Assembly (NCBI RefSeq): GCF_002077695.1 | Contig: NZ_MWUE01000004.1 | Coordinates: forward strand, 310,001-374,000 | Reading direction: 5' to 3' | DNA from: Pantoea latae | GTDB lineage: Bacteria; Pseudomonadota; Gammaproteobacteria; Enterobacterales; Enterobacteriaceae | Length of the DNA stretch: 64,000 nucleotides | Position numbers and translations under genes: made by a program | Notes under the pieces: generated by a model | The model's input: the letters and a program-made list of their open reading frames with translations, nothing else | What the model was told of the DNA's origin: nothing | Database searches by the model: none | Part shown: in pieces, positions 29,461-40,773 of the stretch | How the letters are laid out: each line of letters opens with the position of its first letter | How positions within the stretch are numbered: position 1 is the stretch's first letter

Positions 29461-30681
29461 TCAGACGTCCAGCAGCAGACGCGCCGGATCTTCCAGCAGC
29501 TCTTTCACCGCCACCAGATAGCTGACCGATTCGCGGCCGTCGATCAGGCGGTGATCGTAGGAGAGCGCCAGATACATCATCGGCAGCACCACCACCTGAC
29601 CATTTACCGCCATCGGACGATCCTTGATGGCGTGCATGCCCAGGATAGCGCTCTGCGGCGGGTTGATGATCGGCGTCGACATCAGCGAGCCGAAGACGCC
29701 GCCGTTGGTGATGGTGAAGTTGCCGCCGGTCAGCTCGTCGACCGTCAGCTTGCCGTCGCGGCCTTTCACCGCCAGCTCTTTGATTTTCTTCTCGATGTCC
29801 GCCATGCTCAGCGCGTCGACATCTTTCAGCACCGGGGTCACCAGGCCGCGCGGCGTGGAGACGGCGATGCTGACGTCGAAGTAGTTGTGGTAAACCACAT
29901 CTTCGCCGTCGATAGAGGCGTTCACTTCCGGGAAACGCTTCAGCGCTTCAACCACCGCTTTCAGGTAGAAAGACATAAAGCCCAGACGCACGCCGTGACG
30001 CTTCTCGAAGGCGTCGCCGTACTGCTTGCGCAGATCCATGATCGGCTTCATGTTCACTTCGTTGAAGGTGGTCAGCATCGCGGTGCTGTTCTTCGCTTCC
30101 AGCAGACGCTCCGCCACGCGCTTGCGCAGACGGGTCATCGGCACGCGTTTTTCGCTGCGGTTAGCGACGGCCTGCTGCGGCGCCGCTTCAGCGGCGGCCG
30201 GCGCGGCTTTCGCGGCGGCAGGTTTGTTCGCCAGATGTTTTTCCACATCTTCGCGCGTGATACGGCCGCCGACGCCGCTGCCTTTAATCTGCGACGCGTC
30301 CAGATCGTGCTCGGCGATCAGGCGACGGATGGCCGGGCTCAGCGCATCGTTGCTCTCTTCTTCCAGCGAGGCGGTCTGGCGCTGCGCCGGGGTCGACTCT
30401 TTGCTGTCTGCTTTGGCGCTGGTCTCTTTACCGGCGCTGTTGCCCTCTTTCAGGCGGCCCAGAATCTGGCGTGAGGTGACGGTCGCGCCTTCCTCTTCCA
30501 GCACGGCTTCCAGCACGCCGTCAGCCTGGGCTGGCACTTCCAGCACCACTTTGTCGGTTTCGATCTCTACCAGCACTTCGTCGCGGCTTACCGCATCGCC
30601 TGGTTTTTTGTGCCAGGTTGCCACGGTGGCATCGGCAACGGATTCAGGCAGGTCGGGAACGAGAATATCTACGCTACTCAT
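29461..30681 (-). CDS. sucB: 2-oxoglutarate dehydrogenase E2, dihydrolipoyl succinyltransferase
   Basis: 406 residues (E. coli 405) from the ATG at 30681 ([14 protein letters not shown]), preceded by AGGA. An N-terminal lipoyl domain with the lipoylated lysine in [14 protein letters not shown] is followed by a peripheral subunit-binding domain ([20 protein letters not shown]) after a charged linker, an Ala-rich linker, and the catalytic domain ending [16 protein letters not shown] with the active-site histidine. It forms the core of the complex. Confidence 0.97.
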   Translation of the reverse strand: MSSVDILVPDLPESVADATVATWHKKPGDAVSRDEVLVEIETDKVVLEVPAQADGVLEAVLEEEGATVTSRQILGRLKEGNSAGKETSAKADSKESTPAQRQTASLEEESNDALSPAIRRLIAEHDLDASQIKGSGVGGRITREDVEKHLANKPAAAKAAPAAAEAAPQQAVANRSEKRVPMTRLRKRVAERLLEAKNSTAMLTTFNEVNMKPIMDLRKQYGDAFEKRHGVRLGFMSFYLKAVVEALKRFPEVNASIDGEDVVYHNYFDVSIAVSTPRGLVTPVLKDVDALSMADIEKKIKELAVKGRDGKLTVDELTGGNFTITNGGVFGSLMSTPIINPPQSAILGMHAIKDRPMAVNGQVVVLPMMYLALSYDHRLIDGRESVSYLVAVKELLEDPARLLLDV

Positions 30682-30697
30682 TATCTTTCCTTTTAAA

Positions 30698-33505
30698 TTA
30701 ACCAAGGTTCAGCGCGTCATTAACCAGGTCTTGCTGCTGTTGTTGATGTACGGACATATAGCCCACAGCCGGTGAAGCGGAAGCCGGACGGCCCGCATAG
30801 CGCAGCGAGGCGCCAAACGGAACCACTTCGCGGAAGTGATGCTGGCTACAATACCATGCGCCCTGATTCAGCGGCTCTTCCTGACACCAGACGAAATCCT
30901 GCACATGGGCATAATCTTTTAACGCGTCCTGCACCGCTTTGTGCGGGAACGGATAGAGCTGTTCGATGCGCACGATAGCGACATCGGTCTGCTCGTTTTT
31001 GCGGCGCTGTTCCAGCAGATCGTAGTAGACCTTGCCAGAGCAGAGCACCACGCGTTTCACCTGCTGCGGATCGAGCGCGTCAACTTCGCCAATGGCCGGC
31101 TGGAAGCTGCCGTTGGCCAGCTCGTCGAGCGAGGAGATCGCCAGCGGATGACGCAGCAGCGATTTCGGCGACATGACGATCAGCGGACGACGCATCCCGC
31201 GCAGCGCCTGACGACGCAGCATGTGGTAAACCTGCGCCGGCGTGGAAGGCACGCACACCTGCATATTCTGCTCGGCGCAGAGCTGCAGATAGCGCTCCAG
31301 ACGCGCCGAAGAGTGTTCCGGGCCCTGGCCTTCGTAGCCGTGCGGCAGCAGCATCACCAGGCCACACATGCGGCCCCATTTCTGCTCGCCGGAGCTGATG
31401 AACTGGTCGATCACCACCTGCGCGCCGTTGGCGAAGTCGCCAAACTGCGCTTCCCAGATGGTCAGGGTGCGCGGCTCGGCGGTGGCGTAGCCATATTCGA
31501 ACGCCAGCACCGCCTCTTCCGACAGCACGGAGTCCCACACCTTGAACTGACCCTGACCGTTGTGGATATGGTGCAGCGGCGTGTAGGTCGAGCCGTTGGC
31601 CTGGTTATGGATCACCGCATGACGATGGAAGAAGGTGCCGCGGCCGGAGTCTTCGCCAGAGAGACGCACCGGAATGCCCTCATCCACCAGCGTGGCGTAG
31701 GCCAGGTTTTCCGCGCCGCCCCAGTCGAACGGCTTGTTGCCTTCGGCCATCTCTTTGCGGTCGTTGTAGATTTTCGCCACGCGCGCCTGAACCTCGACCG
31801 CTTCCGGGATCTGGCTGATACGGCGCGCCAGCTCCTGCAGACGTTTCGGCTCGACGGTCGCCGGATAGCTCTCATCCCACTCGTGGTTGAGGTAAGGCGA
31901 CCAGGTAAAGGAGTGCAGGCTCATCGGACGCCACTCCGGCACCACGCATTCGCCCGCGTCCAGCGCGTCGCGATAGAGGTTGACCATTTCAGTGGCGTCT
32001 TCCGCGCCGGCGGAGCCTTCTGCCGCCAGACGATCGGCATAGAGCTTACGCGGCGTCGGATGTTTTTTAATTTTCTGGTACATCAGCGGCTGGGTCGCGC
32101 TTGGCTCGTCGGCTTCGTTGTGGCCGTGACGACGGTAGCAAACCAGGTCGATAAAGACGTCGCGCTTGAAGGTGTTGCGATAGTCGAGTGCGAGGCGCGT
32201 GACAAAGGCCACCGCTTCCGGATCGTCCGCGTTGACGTGGAAAATCGGCGCCAGCACCATTTTGCCGATATCGGTGCAGTATGGCGTGGAGCGCGCGTCA
32301 CGCGGGTTAGAGGTGGTGAAGCCCACCTGGTTGTTGATCACGATGCGCACCGTGCCGCCAACTTCGTAGCCGCGCGCCTGCGACATGTTCAGGGTTTCCT
32401 GCACCACGCCCTGGCCGATAACCGCGGCGTCGCCGTGGATGGTGATCGGCAGAACCTGGTTGCTGCCCGGCGAATCGAGGCGATCGAGACGCGCGCGCAC
32501 CGAGCCCATCACCACCGGGCTGACGATCTCCAGATGCGACGGGTTGAACGCCAGCGCCAGGTGCACCAGGCCGCCTTCGGTTTCGACGTCAGACGAGAAG
32601 CCCATGTGGTACTTCACGTCGCCGGTGCCGAGGTGATCTTTATGCTTGCCGGCGAACTCGTCGAAGAGATCCTGCGGCTTTTTGCCCAGCACGTTGATCA
32701 GCACGTTCAAGCGACCGCGGTGCGCCATACCCAGCACCACTTCGCGCGTGCCGCTCTTGCCGGCGTGACGGATCATTTCGCGCAGCATCGGGATCAGCGC
32801 GTCGCCGCCCTCAAGCGAGAAGCGTTTCGCGCCGGGGAATTTCGCGCCGAGGTATTTTTCCAGCCCCTCTGCCGCGGTCAGCTCTTTCAGGAAACCTTTT
32901 TTCTCTTCGCTGCTGAACGCTGCGCGGCCCGCCACCGATTCCAGACGCTGCTGGATCCAGCGCTTCTCTTCGGTGTTGTTGATGTGCATGTACTCTGCAC
33001 CAATGGAGCCGCAATAGGTCTGCTGCAGCGCGTCATAGAGGTCAGCCAGCTTCATGGTCTCTTTGCCGATGGCGAAAGAGCCTACGTTAAAGCTTTCCTG
33101 AAAATCGGCGTCGGTCAGATCGTGAAAGGCGGGGTCGAGATCGGCGACGCGATCCTGCTTCCACAGGCCAAGCGGGTCGAGATTCGCATGCTGATGGCCG
33201 CGGAAACGAAAGGCGTTAATCAGCTGCAGGACTTTAACCTGCTTAGAATTGGCGGCCGGATCGGAGACGGTGGAGGTGTAACGAGATGCATCTTTTGCCA
33301 GGCGACGGAAGTATTCGCGCGTGGTGGAGTGAAACTGTTCCGGTTTCACGCCGGTGCCCGGCAGCTGTTGGAACATCGTGCGCCACACTGCATCGACAGA
33401 GTCCGGATCGGTCAGGAAATCCTCATAGAGTTGCTCTATGTAAGACTGGTTCGCGCCGGCCAGCCAGGAGGAGTCCAGCCAGGGCTTCATCGCGCTGTTC
33501 TGCAT
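30698..33505 (-). CDS. sucA: 2-oxoglutarate dehydrogenase E1
   Basis: 935 residues (E. coli 933), thiamine-diphosphate-dependent decarboxylase. Segments seen include [14 protein letters not shown] near residue 100, [11 protein letters not shown], the TPP/Mg motif region [17 protein letters not shown] and [19 protein letters not shown], and the C-terminal transketolase-like part. First gene of the suc part, 203 bp downstream of sdhB, with a strongly structured intergenic segment between them. Confidence 0.97.
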   Translation of the reverse strand: MQNSAMKPWLDSSWLAGANQSYIEQLYEDFLTDPDSVDAVWRTMFQQLPGTGVKPEQFHSTTREYFRRLAKDASRYTSTVSDPAANSKQVKVLQLINAFRFRGHQHANLDPLGLWKQDRVADLDPAFHDLTDADFQESFNVGSFAIGKETMKLADLYDALQQTYCGSIGAEYMHINNTEEKRWIQQRLESVAGRAAFSSEEKKGFLKELTAAEGLEKYLGAKFPGAKRFSLEGGDALIPMLREMIRHAGKSGTREVVLGMAHRGRLNVLINVLGKKPQDLFDEFAGKHKDHLGTGDVKYHMGFSSDVETEGGLVHLALAFNPSHLEIVSPVVMGSVRARLDRLDSPGSNQVLPITIHGDAAVIGQGVVQETLNMSQARGYEVGGTVRIVINNQVGFTTSNPRDARSTPYCTDIGKMVLAPIFHVNADDPEAVAFVTRLALDYRNTFKRDVFIDLVCYRRHGHNEADEPSATQPLMYQKIKKHPTPRKLYADRLAAEGSAGAEDATEMVNLYRDALDAGECVVPEWRPMSLHSFTWSPYLNHEWDESYPATVEPKRLQELARRISQIPEAVEVQARVAKIYNDRKEMAEGNKPFDWGGAENLAYATLVDEGIPVRLSGEDSGRGTFFHRHAVIHNQANGSTYTPLHHIHNGQGQFKVWDSVLSEEAVLAFEYGYATAEPRTLTIWEAQFGDFANGAQVVIDQFISSGEQKWGRMCGLVMLLPHGYEGQGPEHSSARLERYLQLCAEQNMQVCVPSTPAQVYHMLRRQALRGMRRPLIVMSPKSLLRHPLAISSLDELANGSFQPAIGEVDALDPQQVKRVVLCSGKVYYDLLEQRRKNEQTDVAIVRIEQLYPFPHKAVQDALKDYAHVQDFVWCQEEPLNQGAWYCSQHHFREVVPFGASLRYAGRPASASPAVGYMSVHQQQQQDLVNDALNLG

Positions 33506-33627
33506 TGTGATCCCTTAAGCATTACTATGCTTTTTTGAGGTTTCATTTGTTGCCGCTTTCGCGGTTTGCCGTAGTGAGTTCAGCGATACGAGCCTGTGCG
33601 CTCACACGCGCCCTGCCCGTAAGGGAA

Positions 33628-33712
33628 CCTTGCTAAGCGTGGCGCTGCCGCGCTTAGCAAGGCTTCCGTAAAACGCCGGGAACCTGAGGTTCCCGGACGG
33701 ATACTGTTTTAC
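33628..33712 (-). other. Two strong hairpins between sdhB and sucA
   Basis: In transcription order (minus strand), a 9-bp stem-loop (CCGGGAACC / GGTTCCCGG, 33676-33696) is enclosed by a 7-bp outer stem (33668-33674 with 33706-33712). It is followed by a 12-bp perfect stem (CCTTGCTAAGCG / CGCTTAGCAAGG, 33628-33662). The outer stem overlaps the sdhB stop codon. There is no T-run, so attenuation, RNA processing or mRNA stabilisation between sdh and suc is more likely than full termination. Confidence 0.6.
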
Positions 33713-34425
33713 GCACCCCGTTGCAGTAGCATCGACTTGATGTGGCCGATGGCGCGCGTCGGGTTGAGTCCTTTCGGACAGACGCTCACACAGTTCATGA
33801 TGCTGTGACAGCGGAAAACGCTGAAAGCGTCGCTCAGGTTGTCGAGACGCGCCTCAGTTTCGGTGTCGCGGCTGTCGATCAGGAAGCGATAGGCGGCCAG
33901 CAGACCCGCCGGACCGACGAACTTGTCCGGGTTCCACCAGAAAGACGGGCACGAGGTGGAGCAGCAGGCGCAGAGAATGCACTCATACAGACCATCCAGA
34001 TGCTCGCGCTCGGCAGGCGACTGCAGATGCTCGCGCGCCGGCGGATTCTCTCCGTTATTCAACAGGTAAGGCTTAATCTTCTCATACTGCGCGTAGAATT
34101 GCCCCATATCCACGACCAGGTCGCGCACCACCGGCAGGCCCGGCAGCGGACGGATAACGATCTTCTTCGTGCCGTTGCCCAGCGCGGAGACCGGCGTGAT
34201 ACACGCCAGACCATTTTTACCGTTCATATTGAGGCCGTCGGAGCCGCACACGCCTTCACGGCAGGAGCGACGAAACGCCAGCGTCGGATCTTTCTCTTTC
34301 AGACGGATGAGCGCGTCCAGCAGCATCATGTCGCGGCCGTCTTCAGATTCCAGCGTGTAATCCTGCATGCGCGGCGCGGCGTCGACGTCAGGATTGTAGC
34401 GATAAATAGAAAACTCGAGTCTCAT
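33709..34425 (-). CDS. sdhB: Succinate dehydrogenase iron-sulfur subunit
   Basis: 238 residues, same as E. coli. The [2Fe-2S] ligands are in SCREGVCGSDGLNMNG; the [4Fe-4S] and [3Fe-4S] ligands are in CILCACCSTSCPS and CHSIMNCVSVCPKGLNP. It passes electrons from SdhA FAD to the SdhCD quinone site. It lies 14 bp after sdhA. Confidence 0.97.
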   Translation of the reverse strand: MRLEFSIYRYNPDVDAAPRMQDYTLESEDGRDMMLLDALIRLKEKDPTLAFRRSCREGVCGSDGLNMNGKNGLACITPVSALGNGTKKIVIRPLPGLPVVRDLVVDMGQFYAQYEKIKPYLLNNGENPPAREHLQSPAEREHLDGLYECILCACCSTSCPSFWWNPDKFVGPAGLLAAYRFLIDSRDTETEARLDNLSDAFSVFRCHSIMNCVSVCPKGLNPTRAIGHIKSMLLQRGA

Positions 34426-34439
34426 GATCGTCTCCGCAA

Positions 34440-36206
34440 TTAGTAGGTACGCACTTTCGGCGGGAAGGCCGCGCGCAGTTTCGGCTGCATGTTCACCTCA
34501 CGGCGCGTCATGCTCTCGGTTTCGGGGACGTAGAGACTGTGGCACAACCAGTTTTCATCATCGCGATCCGGGAAGTCGAATCGACTGTGCGCGCCGCGGC
34601 TTTCGGTGCGGAAGTTTGCCGCGACCGCCGTGGCGTAAGCCGTTTCCATCAGGTTATCCAGCTCCAGGCACTCAATACGCTGGGTATTGAAGTCCGGTGA
34701 ACGGTCATCCAGACGGGCTGATTTCAGACGCTCACGAATCTGTTTCAGCTCGGCCAGACCCTGCTTCATCGCATCGCCTTCGCGGAATACTGAGAAGTTG
34801 TTCTGCATGCAGCGCTGCAGCGCTTTACGAATTTCCACCGGGTCTTCGCCGGTGGTGTTGTTTTCCCAGCGGTTGAAGCGCGCCATGGCGGCGTCGATCT
34901 CTTCCAGCGTGGCGTCGCGCAGCGGGCCCTGCTGTTCGATGCACTCCATCAGATGCACGCCGGCCGCGCGGCCGAACACCACCAGGTCGAGCAGCGAGTT
35001 GCCGCCGAGACGGTTGGCGCCGTGCACCGATACGCAGGCGATTTCGCCGACGGCGAACAGGCCAGGGATCACTTCATCTTCGCCCTGCGCGTTAACGCGC
35101 AGCGCCTGACCGGTCACTTTGGTCGGAATGCCGCCCATCATGTAGTGGCAGGTCGGGATAACCGGAATCGGCTCTTTAACCGGATCGGCGTGCGCAAAGG
35201 TGCGCGACAGCTCAAGGATGCCCGGCAGGCGCGACTCCAGCACCTCCGCGCCAAGATGGTCGAGCTTCAGCTTGATGTGCGGGCCCCACGGGCCGTCACA
35301 GCCGCGGCCTTCGCGAATTTCGATCATCATCGAGCGCGCCACGACGTCACGGCCCGCCAGATCTTTAGCGTTCGGGGCGTAACGCTCCATAAAGCGCTCG
35401 CCATGTTTGTTCAGCAGGTAGCCACCTTCGCCGCGGCAGCCTTCGGTCACCAGCACGCCCGCGCCGGCGATGCCGGTCGGGTGGAACTGCCACATCTCCA
35501 TGTCCTGCACCGGCACGCCTGCGCGCAGCGCCATGCCCACGCCGTCACCGGTGTTGATGTGCGCGTTGGTGGTGGACTGGTAGATACGGCCTGCGCCGCC
35601 GGTGGCCAGAATGGTCGCTTTGGCTTTGAAGTAGACGGTTTCGCCGGTTTCAATGCAGATAGCGGTGCAGCCGACGATGGCGCCGTCCTGGTTTTTCACC
35701 AGATCGAGCGCGTACCATTCGGAGAAGATGGTGGTTTTGTTCTTCAGGTTCTGCTGATAGAGCGTGTGCAGCAGCGCGTGGCCGGTACGGTCCGCCGCCG
35801 CCGCGGTGCGTGCCGCCTGCTCGCCGCCGAAGTTTTTCGACTGGCCGCCAAACGGGCGCTGATAGACGCGGCCATCCTCCAGACGGGAGAACGGCAGCCC
35901 CATATGCTCCAGCTCCAGAATCGCTTCCGGGCCGGTTTTACACATATATTCAATCGCGTCCTGGTCGCCGATATAGTCGGAACCTTTGACGGTGTCGTAC
36001 ATGTGCCATTCCCAGTTGTCTTCATGGGTGTTGCCGAGCGCGACGGTGATACCGCCCTGCGCGGACACGGTGTGGGAACGGGTCGGGAAAACTTTTGATA
36101 ACAGGGCGCAGGTCTGGCCCGACTGGGAGATTTGCAGTGCGGCGCGCATACCTGCGCCGCCTGCGCCGATCACTACGGCATCAAATTCTCTGACTGGCAA
36201 ATTCAT
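34440..36206 (-). CDS. sdhA: Succinate dehydrogenase flavoprotein subunit
   Basis: 588 residues, same as E. coli. The FAD fold [12 protein letters not shown] is at the N-terminus. The covalent FAD attachment histidine lies in [18 protein letters not shown], and active-site segments include [10 protein letters not shown] and [14 protein letters not shown]. Oxidises succinate to fumarate. It directly abuts sdhD. Confidence 0.97.
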   Translation of the reverse strand: MNLPVREFDAVVIGAGGAGMRAALQISQSGQTCALLSKVFPTRSHTVSAQGGITVALGNTHEDNWEWHMYDTVKGSDYIGDQDAIEYMCKTGPEAILELEHMGLPFSRLEDGRVYQRPFGGQSKNFGGEQAARTAAAADRTGHALLHTLYQQNLKNKTTIFSEWYALDLVKNQDGAIVGCTAICIETGETVYFKAKATILATGGAGRIYQSTTNAHINTGDGVGMALRAGVPVQDMEMWQFHPTGIAGAGVLVTEGCRGEGGYLLNKHGERFMERYAPNAKDLAGRDVVARSMMIEIREGRGCDGPWGPHIKLKLDHLGAEVLESRLPGILELSRTFAHADPVKEPIPVIPTCHYMMGGIPTKVTGQALRVNAQGEDEVIPGLFAVGEIACVSVHGANRLGGNSLLDLVVFGRAAGVHLMECIEQQGPLRDATLEEIDAAMARFNRWENNTTGEDPVEIRKALQRCMQNNFSVFREGDAMKQGLAELKQIRERLKSARLDDRSPDFNTQRIECLELDNLMETAYATAVAANFRTESRGAHSRFDFPDRDDENWLCHSLYVPETESMTRREVNMQPKLRAAFPPKVRTY

Positions 36207-36554
36207 TTACACACCCCACACCACAACAGTTCCATAGATTGCATACGACAGCAGCGCGACCACGATCGCCATCTGCAGGATCAGGCGGACGGCCAGATGC
36301 TTGACGTAATCGGTCAGCACCTGCCACATTCCGATCCAGCCGTGGATCAGAATCGAGAACAGCGTTAGCAGGGTGAAGACTTTGGTGAACGACGAGGCGA
36401 AGAAGCCGCGCCAGACATCATAGGTCAGCGTATCGGTCAGGGCGATGAAGCCGACAATGTAAAGGATGTAGAGCGTGATGAGGATTGCCGACGCGCGCAG
36501 CAGCAGCCAGTCCTGAATGCCGCTACGGCCCAACGCGGATGCATTGCTTACCAT
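36207..36554 (-). CDS. sdhD: Succinate dehydrogenase membrane anchor SdhD
   Basis: 115 residues, same as E. coli, with three membrane helices ([58 protein letters not shown]). The heme b and quinone region around [21 protein letters not shown] is conserved. Its ATG lies 7 bases before the sdhC stop. Confidence 0.95.
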   Translation of the reverse strand: MVSNASALGRSGIQDWLLLRASAILITLYILYIVGFIALTDTLTYDVWRGFFASSFTKVFTLLTLFSILIHGWIGMWQVLTDYVKHLAVRLILQMAIVVALLSYAIYGTVVVWGV

Positions 36555-36937
36555 ACGAGAACTCCAGCCAAAATTGAAAGCACGACAGTAATGCCAAAGG
36601 AGACCCAGGCGGATTGACGGCCGATAGCCAGCGTCTCAGCAAGGTATCCAAAATCCATCAGCATATGACGGATGCCACCCACGGTGTGGAATGCCAGCGC
36701 CGTGAGAATGCCCCACAGAATAAACTTCACAAAGAAGCTATCCATTATGGCGGCAGCATGCTGAAAACCTTCCGGGGAAGAGAGAGATGTGCCCAGCAAC
36801 CAGAGCAGGATACCGAGAGCCACAAAGGTAATGACGCCGGAAACGCGGTGGAGAATGGACGATATTGCAGTAACGGGAAACCGGATCGTCGAGAGATCCA
36901 AGTTGACAGGTCTTTGTTTTTTCACGGTTTTGCCCAC
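36548..36937 (-). CDS. sdhC: Succinate dehydrogenase cytochrome b556 subunit SdhC
   Basis: 129 residues, same as E. coli, beginning at a GTG and continuing [17 protein letters not shown]. Three membrane helices. The heme ligand histidine is in [18 protein letters not shown] and the quinone-site SILHRVSG is conserved. First gene of the nine-cistron-type sdh-suc operon, transcribed away from gltA. Confidence 0.95.
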   Translation of the reverse strand: MGKTVKKQRPVNLDLSTIRFPVTAISSILHRVSGVITFVALGILLWLLGTSLSSPEGFQHAAAIMDSFFVKFILWGILTALAFHTVGGIRHMLMDFGYLAETLAIGRQSAWVSFGITVVLSILAGVLVW

Positions 36938-37570
36938 ACAGCTCTTTTTTATTTTGCTTCCTCCGGTCCCTGAGGCGGAGTCGAATCACAGGTGTGTTCA
37001 GACTTTAACCGTCACCAAATCAGCAACATCCAGTGTTAATTGACGCGGTAGAAACGCTGGGTGGCTCCTGGTGTCAGGGGGTTTCCGGAGACCTGGCGGC
37101 AGTATAGGACGATCACATTCTTATTACAATTACCCTACAATCTCTTTGGGTACATTTGGGTGAAACAGTGATCCGACTCACGAATTTCACATTTAATACA
37201 AATTTAATTATCTGATTTGACAAAAGTTCAACAATTCAGTTACAAACTAGGGCATCAAATCCCAGTGATGCACAAAAGTTATGGGGATACACTTTCCCCT
37301 AAGCACAAGTTATGTAACATTCTGATTGTGAGCACCCTAAAACAACAGGTTGTTGATTACCAGGAAGTTATGTCCAGACCGGATCTTTAACAACCGCGAT
37401 ATGCAGATTTTCATGACTGCCTCGTTCCCTGCTGGGACACGCCTCTCACTCTGTACCCTGCACCCGCGTTGTTACCGCAGAGTGTTATTGTGAAGTTAAT
37501 GGCGACCGCAACATGACCGCTTTTCAGGTGTCTAAGATCCATACTTACATAAGGCGCTATGGAGACGAAA
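36938..37570. promoter_or_regulatory. Divergent sdhC-gltA regulatory region
   Basis: 633 bp with no gene, AT-rich from about 37130 to 37330. It contains a palindromic CRP-like site AGTGATCCGACTCACG (37167-37182; GTGA-N6-TCAC), TTAATTA (37204-37210) resembling an ArcA core, and TTGACA at 37217-37222 followed after 18 bp by TACAAA, a possible weak gltA-strand promoter. Direct copies of TTTGGGT occur near 37145 and 37155. The arrangement fits CRP and ArcA control known for these genes in E. coli. Confidence 0.5.
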
Positions 37571-38854
37571 ATGACAGATAAAAAAGTGACGCTAACCCTA
37601 CAAGATGACACGGCTCTTGAGCTGGATGTGCTGAAAGGCACGCTTGGGCAGGATGTGGTTGATGTCCGCGCCCTGGGCTCCAGTGGCCTTTTCACCTTCG
37701 ATCCGGGTTTCACCTCTACAGCGTCCTGCGAATCCAAAATCACCTTTATCGACGGCGATGAAGGCATTCTGCTGCATCGCGGTTTTCCTATCGACCAGTT
37801 AGCGACCCACTCTAACTATCTGGAAGTATGCTATATCCTGCTGAACGGCGAAGCGCCAACGCAGCAGCAGTTTGAAGAATTCCGCGAGACCGTGACCCGC
37901 CACACCATGATCCACGAGCAGATTACCCGTCTGTTCCACGGCTTCCGTCGCGACTCGCACCCGATGGCGGTGATGTGCGGCGTGACCGGCGCGCTGGCGG
38001 CGTTCTACCACGATTCGCTGGATGTGAATAATGAGCGTCACCGTGAAATCGCCGCGTTTCGTCTGCTGTCGAAGATGCCGACCATGGCGGCGATGTGTTA
38101 CAAATATTCTATCGGCCAGCCTTTCGTTTATCCGCGCAACGATCTCTCCTACGCCGGCAATTTCCTGCATATGATGTTCGCCACCCCGTGCGAAGAGTAC
38201 AAGGTGAACCCGGTGCTGGAGCGCGCAATGGACCGTATTCTGATCCTGCACGCCGACCATGAGCAGAACGCCTCGACCTCTACTGTGCGCACCGCGGGCT
38301 CGTCCGGCGCTAACCCGTTCGCCTGTATCGCCGCGGGCATCGCCTCGCTGTGGGGACCGGCGCACGGCGGCGCGAACGAAGCGACCCTGCGTATGCTGGA
38401 AGAGATCAGCACCGTTGAGCATATTCCGGAATTTGTGCGTCGCGCGAAAGACAAAAACGACTCTTTCCGCCTGATGGGCTTTGGTCACCGCGTCTACAAG
38501 AACTACGACCCGCGCGCCACCGTGATGCGTGAGACCTGCCATGAAGTGCTGAACGAGCTGGGCATGAAGGATGACCTGCTGGAAGTGGCGATGGAGCTGG
38601 AGCACATTGCGCTGAACGACCCCTACTTTATCGAGCGCAAACTCTACCCGAACGTCGATTTCTACTCCGGCATTATTCTGAAAGCGATGGGGATTCCGTC
38701 ATCGATGTTCACCGTGATTTTCGCCATGGCGCGCACCGTCGGCTGGATCGCCCACTGGAAAGAGATGCATGACGAAGGCATGAAAATTGCGCGTCCGCGT
38801 CAGCTTTACACCGGCTATACCGAGCGTGAGTTTAACTCTGCGCTGAAGAAATAA
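37571..38854 (+). CDS. gltA: Citrate synthase, type II
   Basis: 427 residues, same as E. coli GltA. I start at the ATG at 37571 ([10 protein letters not shown]), which has GGAGAC spaced before it and matches the family; an ATG 12 bases upstream is in frame. Active-site segments [28 protein letters not shown] and [10 protein letters not shown] are present. Allosteric (NADH-sensitive) hexameric type typical of Enterobacteria. The transcript should carry repeat copy C before a strong terminator at 39025-39049. Confidence 0.97.
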   Translation: MTDKKVTLTLQDDTALELDVLKGTLGQDVVDVRALGSSGLFTFDPGFTSTASCESKITFIDGDEGILLHRGFPIDQLATHSNYLEVCYILLNGEAPTQQQFEEFRETVTRHTMIHEQITRLFHGFRRDSHPMAVMCGVTGALAAFYHDSLDVNNERHREIAAFRLLSKMPTMAAMCYKYSIGQPFVYPRNDLSYAGNFLHMMFATPCEEYKVNPVLERAMDRILILHADHEQNASTSTVRTAGSSGANPFACIAAGIASLWGPAHGGANEATLRMLEEISTVEHIPEFVRRAKDKNDSFRLMGFGHRVYKNYDPRATVMRETCHEVLNELGMKDDLLEVAMELEHIALNDPYFIERKLYPNVDFYSGIILKAMGIPSSMFTVIFAMARTVGWIAHWKEMHDEGMKIARPRQLYTGYTEREFNSALKK

Positions 38855-38895
38855 CCGCAGCGGACTCTGCTTCAGGCCGCATAAAAGCCTGAAGA

Positions 38896-39000
38896 GCGGG
38901 TAACATGGCCCGAAGAGCAAAGCGTCCCACGCCAGGGATGGCGTGGGCCGAGCGCGCAGGGATGCGTAAAGCGACTTTGCGATCGGGCTATGTTACTCGC
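38896..39000 (+). repeat. Structured intergenic repeat, copy C (short form, inverted relative to the others)
   Basis: A 105-bp element with 18-bp outer arms (38896-38913 and 38983-39000); both arm differences are G-U wobbles on the plus strand. Borders read CCGAAGAGCAAAG on the left and CTTTGCGATCGG on the right, the reverse of copies A, B, D and E. Inner hairpins CCCACGCCA/TGGCGTGGG and CGCA/TGCG both have loop GGGA on the plus strand. It lies in the gltA 3' UTR, 41 bp after the stop and before the terminator. Confidence 0.85.
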
Positions 39001-39024
39001 GTTGGCTCGATATATCAGACTATG

Positions 39025-39049
39025 AGCGGAGAGAAATCTCCGCTTTTTT
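39025..39049 (+). terminator. gltA terminator
   Basis: Perfect stem AGCGGAGA / TCTCCGCT with a GAAA tetraloop and a six-T run. It separates repeat copies C (gltA side) and D (nei side). Confidence 0.93.
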
Positions 39050-39090
39050 ATGGTGGTGAGATTCCATTGTCTGGAGGAAAGGTGCCGGTC

Positions 39091-39276
39091 GCGGGTAACC
39101 GGACCCGATCGCAAAGACGCAAAAAACGGCATCCCTGCCAGCTCGGCGCGCACGATTACGCGCCTCATCCCTGAGGTGCGCCCGTCACCGGGCCAACGCG
39201 TTGCGTTGTTCAAAAACGCTCCCGGCGTTTTTGTCCCTGGCGTGGGACGCTTTGCTCCTCGGGTCCGGTTACCCAC
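39091..39276 (-). repeat. Structured intergenic repeat, copy D (long form)
   Basis: A 186-bp element with 18-bp outer arms (39091-39108 and 39259-39276), differing at one base that is a U-G wobble on the minus strand. The interior parallels copy A: GGCA/TGCC with loop TCCC, CCTCA/TGAGG with loop TCCC, and AAAAACGC/GCGTTTTT with loop TCCCG, where copy A has AAAAATGC/GCATTTTT, a compensatory pair change. It lies just downstream of nei, so its GGA-loop strand is the nei mRNA strand. Confidence 0.85.
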
Positions 39277-39319
39277 TCCTCAAGCTTTTAAGTCGTCTGT
39301 AGCAATAGACCGTGCCCTT

Positions 39320-40108
39320 TTAGTGCTGGCAACCCGGACACCAGTAAAACGGCCGCGACGACAGGGTTCCTTTCTGAATAATCTCGCCGCAGCGGCGGCA
39401 CTTTTTGCCCTGCCGGTGAAACACCTCAAAGCGAAACGCCGCGCCGTGATGGTACTTCTTCATGGTGCCGCGCATCCGGTAAGAGTGACGCGGTATCGCC
39501 AGCAGCGCCTCGCTAAGCACGTCAAGCTGCGCATCCGTTAAATCCTGCGCGCGATGCTGCGCCAGCAGGCCCGCCTGCCAGAGGATCTCCACGCGCAGAT
39601 AGTTGCCCAGCCCCGCCAGAAACGCCTGATCGAGCAGCAGCCCGCTGAACTGACGACGGCGAAAGCGTGGCGACAGCAGCCGCTCGCGCACCGTCGCCAC
39701 GTCAAGCTGCGCGTCGAGCACATCGGGGCCGACGCGATTGAGAAACGGGTGCGCCGCCAGCGACTCGGCGTTGAGCAGCTCAATATCCGAGGCGCTATAG
39801 AGCAAAATGGCGCGATCGGCGACCGCCAGCCGCACCCGCAGCTGGCGTTTGGTTTCCGGCACCGTGCCGCTCTCCACCACGCGCCAGACGCCGTACAGCT
39901 GATTATGGCTGTAGAGCGTCAGACCGTTGGAAAAGTGCGTCAGCAGCGCTTTGCCGCGCGTCTCGATGGCGTTGACCTGCTCGCCCAGCAGCGCAGGCTC
40001 GTAGGTTTTTAGTTCGGGAAAGGCAAACCAGACGTCCGTCAACGGCTTGCCGACAATGGCTTCTTCAAGCTGATCCGCCGCGCGGCGGATCTCCGGTCCT
40101 TCAGGCAT
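39320..40108 (-). CDS. nei: Endonuclease VIII (Nei)
   Basis: 262-residue bifunctional DNA glycosylase/AP lyase for oxidised pyrimidines (E. coli 263). The N-terminal [11 protein letters not shown] supplies the catalytic proline and glutamate. A helix-two-turn-helix and a C-terminal zinc finger (KCRRCGEII and WCPGCQH) are present. It is the last gene of the reverse operon that includes pcp and the 5-oxoproline genes, 10 bp after pcp. Confidence 0.95.
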   Translation of the reverse strand: MPEGPEIRRAADQLEEAIVGKPLTDVWFAFPELKTYEPALLGEQVNAIETRGKALLTHFSNGLTLYSHNQLYGVWRVVESGTVPETKRQLRVRLAVADRAILLYSASDIELLNAESLAAHPFLNRVGPDVLDAQLDVATVRERLLSPRFRRRQFSGLLLDQAFLAGLGNYLRVEILWQAGLLAQHRAQDLTDAQLDVLSEALLAIPRHSYRMRGTMKKYHHGAAFRFEVFHRQGKKCRRCGEIIQKGTLSSRPFYWCPGCQH

Positions 40109-40118
40109 GCTGGTCCTC

Positions 40119-40766
40119 TTAGTGCGTGGCGCCGCCGGCGACTTTCAGGTCCGTTTCCGTCTCCAGCGAGACGCGAATGGCGATCTCCAGCGCCTGCATT
40201 ACGCTCTCGCGCGCCATGCTGGGCGCGCCGGGATGCTGCGCCGCCTGCTCCGGCAGGTAGGGAATATGCACGAAACCGCCGCGCACGCCATTGCCCTGCG
40301 CATGCAGCCGGTGCAGCAGGCCGTACATCACGCGGTTGCAGGTAAAGGTGCCGGCGGTTTGCGACACCGATGCGGGAATGCCCGCTGAACGCAGCGCGGC
40401 CACTATCGCCTTGATCGGCAGCGTGGAGAAATAGCCCGCCGGACCGTCCGCCACGATCGGCTCATCCACCGGCTGCTGGCCGGCGTTGTCGGCGATGCGC
40501 GCGTCATCGACGTTAATGCCGATGCGCTCGACGGTGATATCGCTGCGCCCGCCCGCCTGGCCGACCGAGAGAATCAAATCGGGCTCGACTTCATCCATGG
40601 CGGCATAGAGCACGCCGAGCACGTCGCTAAAAACCACCGGCAGCTGACGCGCCACGATGCGCGCGCCGCCAATCGTTTTGCCTTCGAGCGCGCGCACCGC
40701 TTCCCACGAGGGATTGATCGTTTCGCCGCCGAAAGGCTCGAACGCCGTGACTAATACCGTCTTCAT
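40119..40766 (-). CDS. pcp: Pyrrolidone-carboxylate peptidase
   Basis: 215-residue cysteine peptidase (C15) that removes N-terminal pyroglutamate from peptides. The catalytic triad segments are visible: the glutamate in [13 protein letters not shown], the cysteine in [18 protein letters not shown] and the histidine in [12 protein letters not shown]. coli lacks this gene at this place. Its product, 5-oxoproline, is the substrate of the PxpABC enzyme encoded just upstream, so the linkage is functional. Gaps to neighbours are 7 and 10 bp. Confidence 0.94.
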   Translation of the reverse strand: MKTVLVTAFEPFGGETINPSWEAVRALEGKTIGGARIVARQLPVVFSDVLGVLYAAMDEVEPDLILSVGQAGGRSDITVERIGINVDDARIADNAGQQPVDEPIVADGPAGYFSTLPIKAIVAALRSAGIPASVSQTAGTFTCNRVMYGLLHRLHAQGNGVRGGFVHIPYLPEQAAQHPGAPSMARESVMQALEIAIRVSLETETDLKVAGGATH

Positions 40767-40773
40767 ACTGACC

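Noticed and set aside
30941..33538. A very long open frame antisense to sucA
   Set aside because: It mirrors sucA codon by codon and reflects the high GC at third positions; the translation is Arg/His-rich and low in complexity with no family resemblance. The same holds for the 1.6-kb antisense frame over the hybrid kinase at 8632-10263 and others over modF, glnS and nagE.
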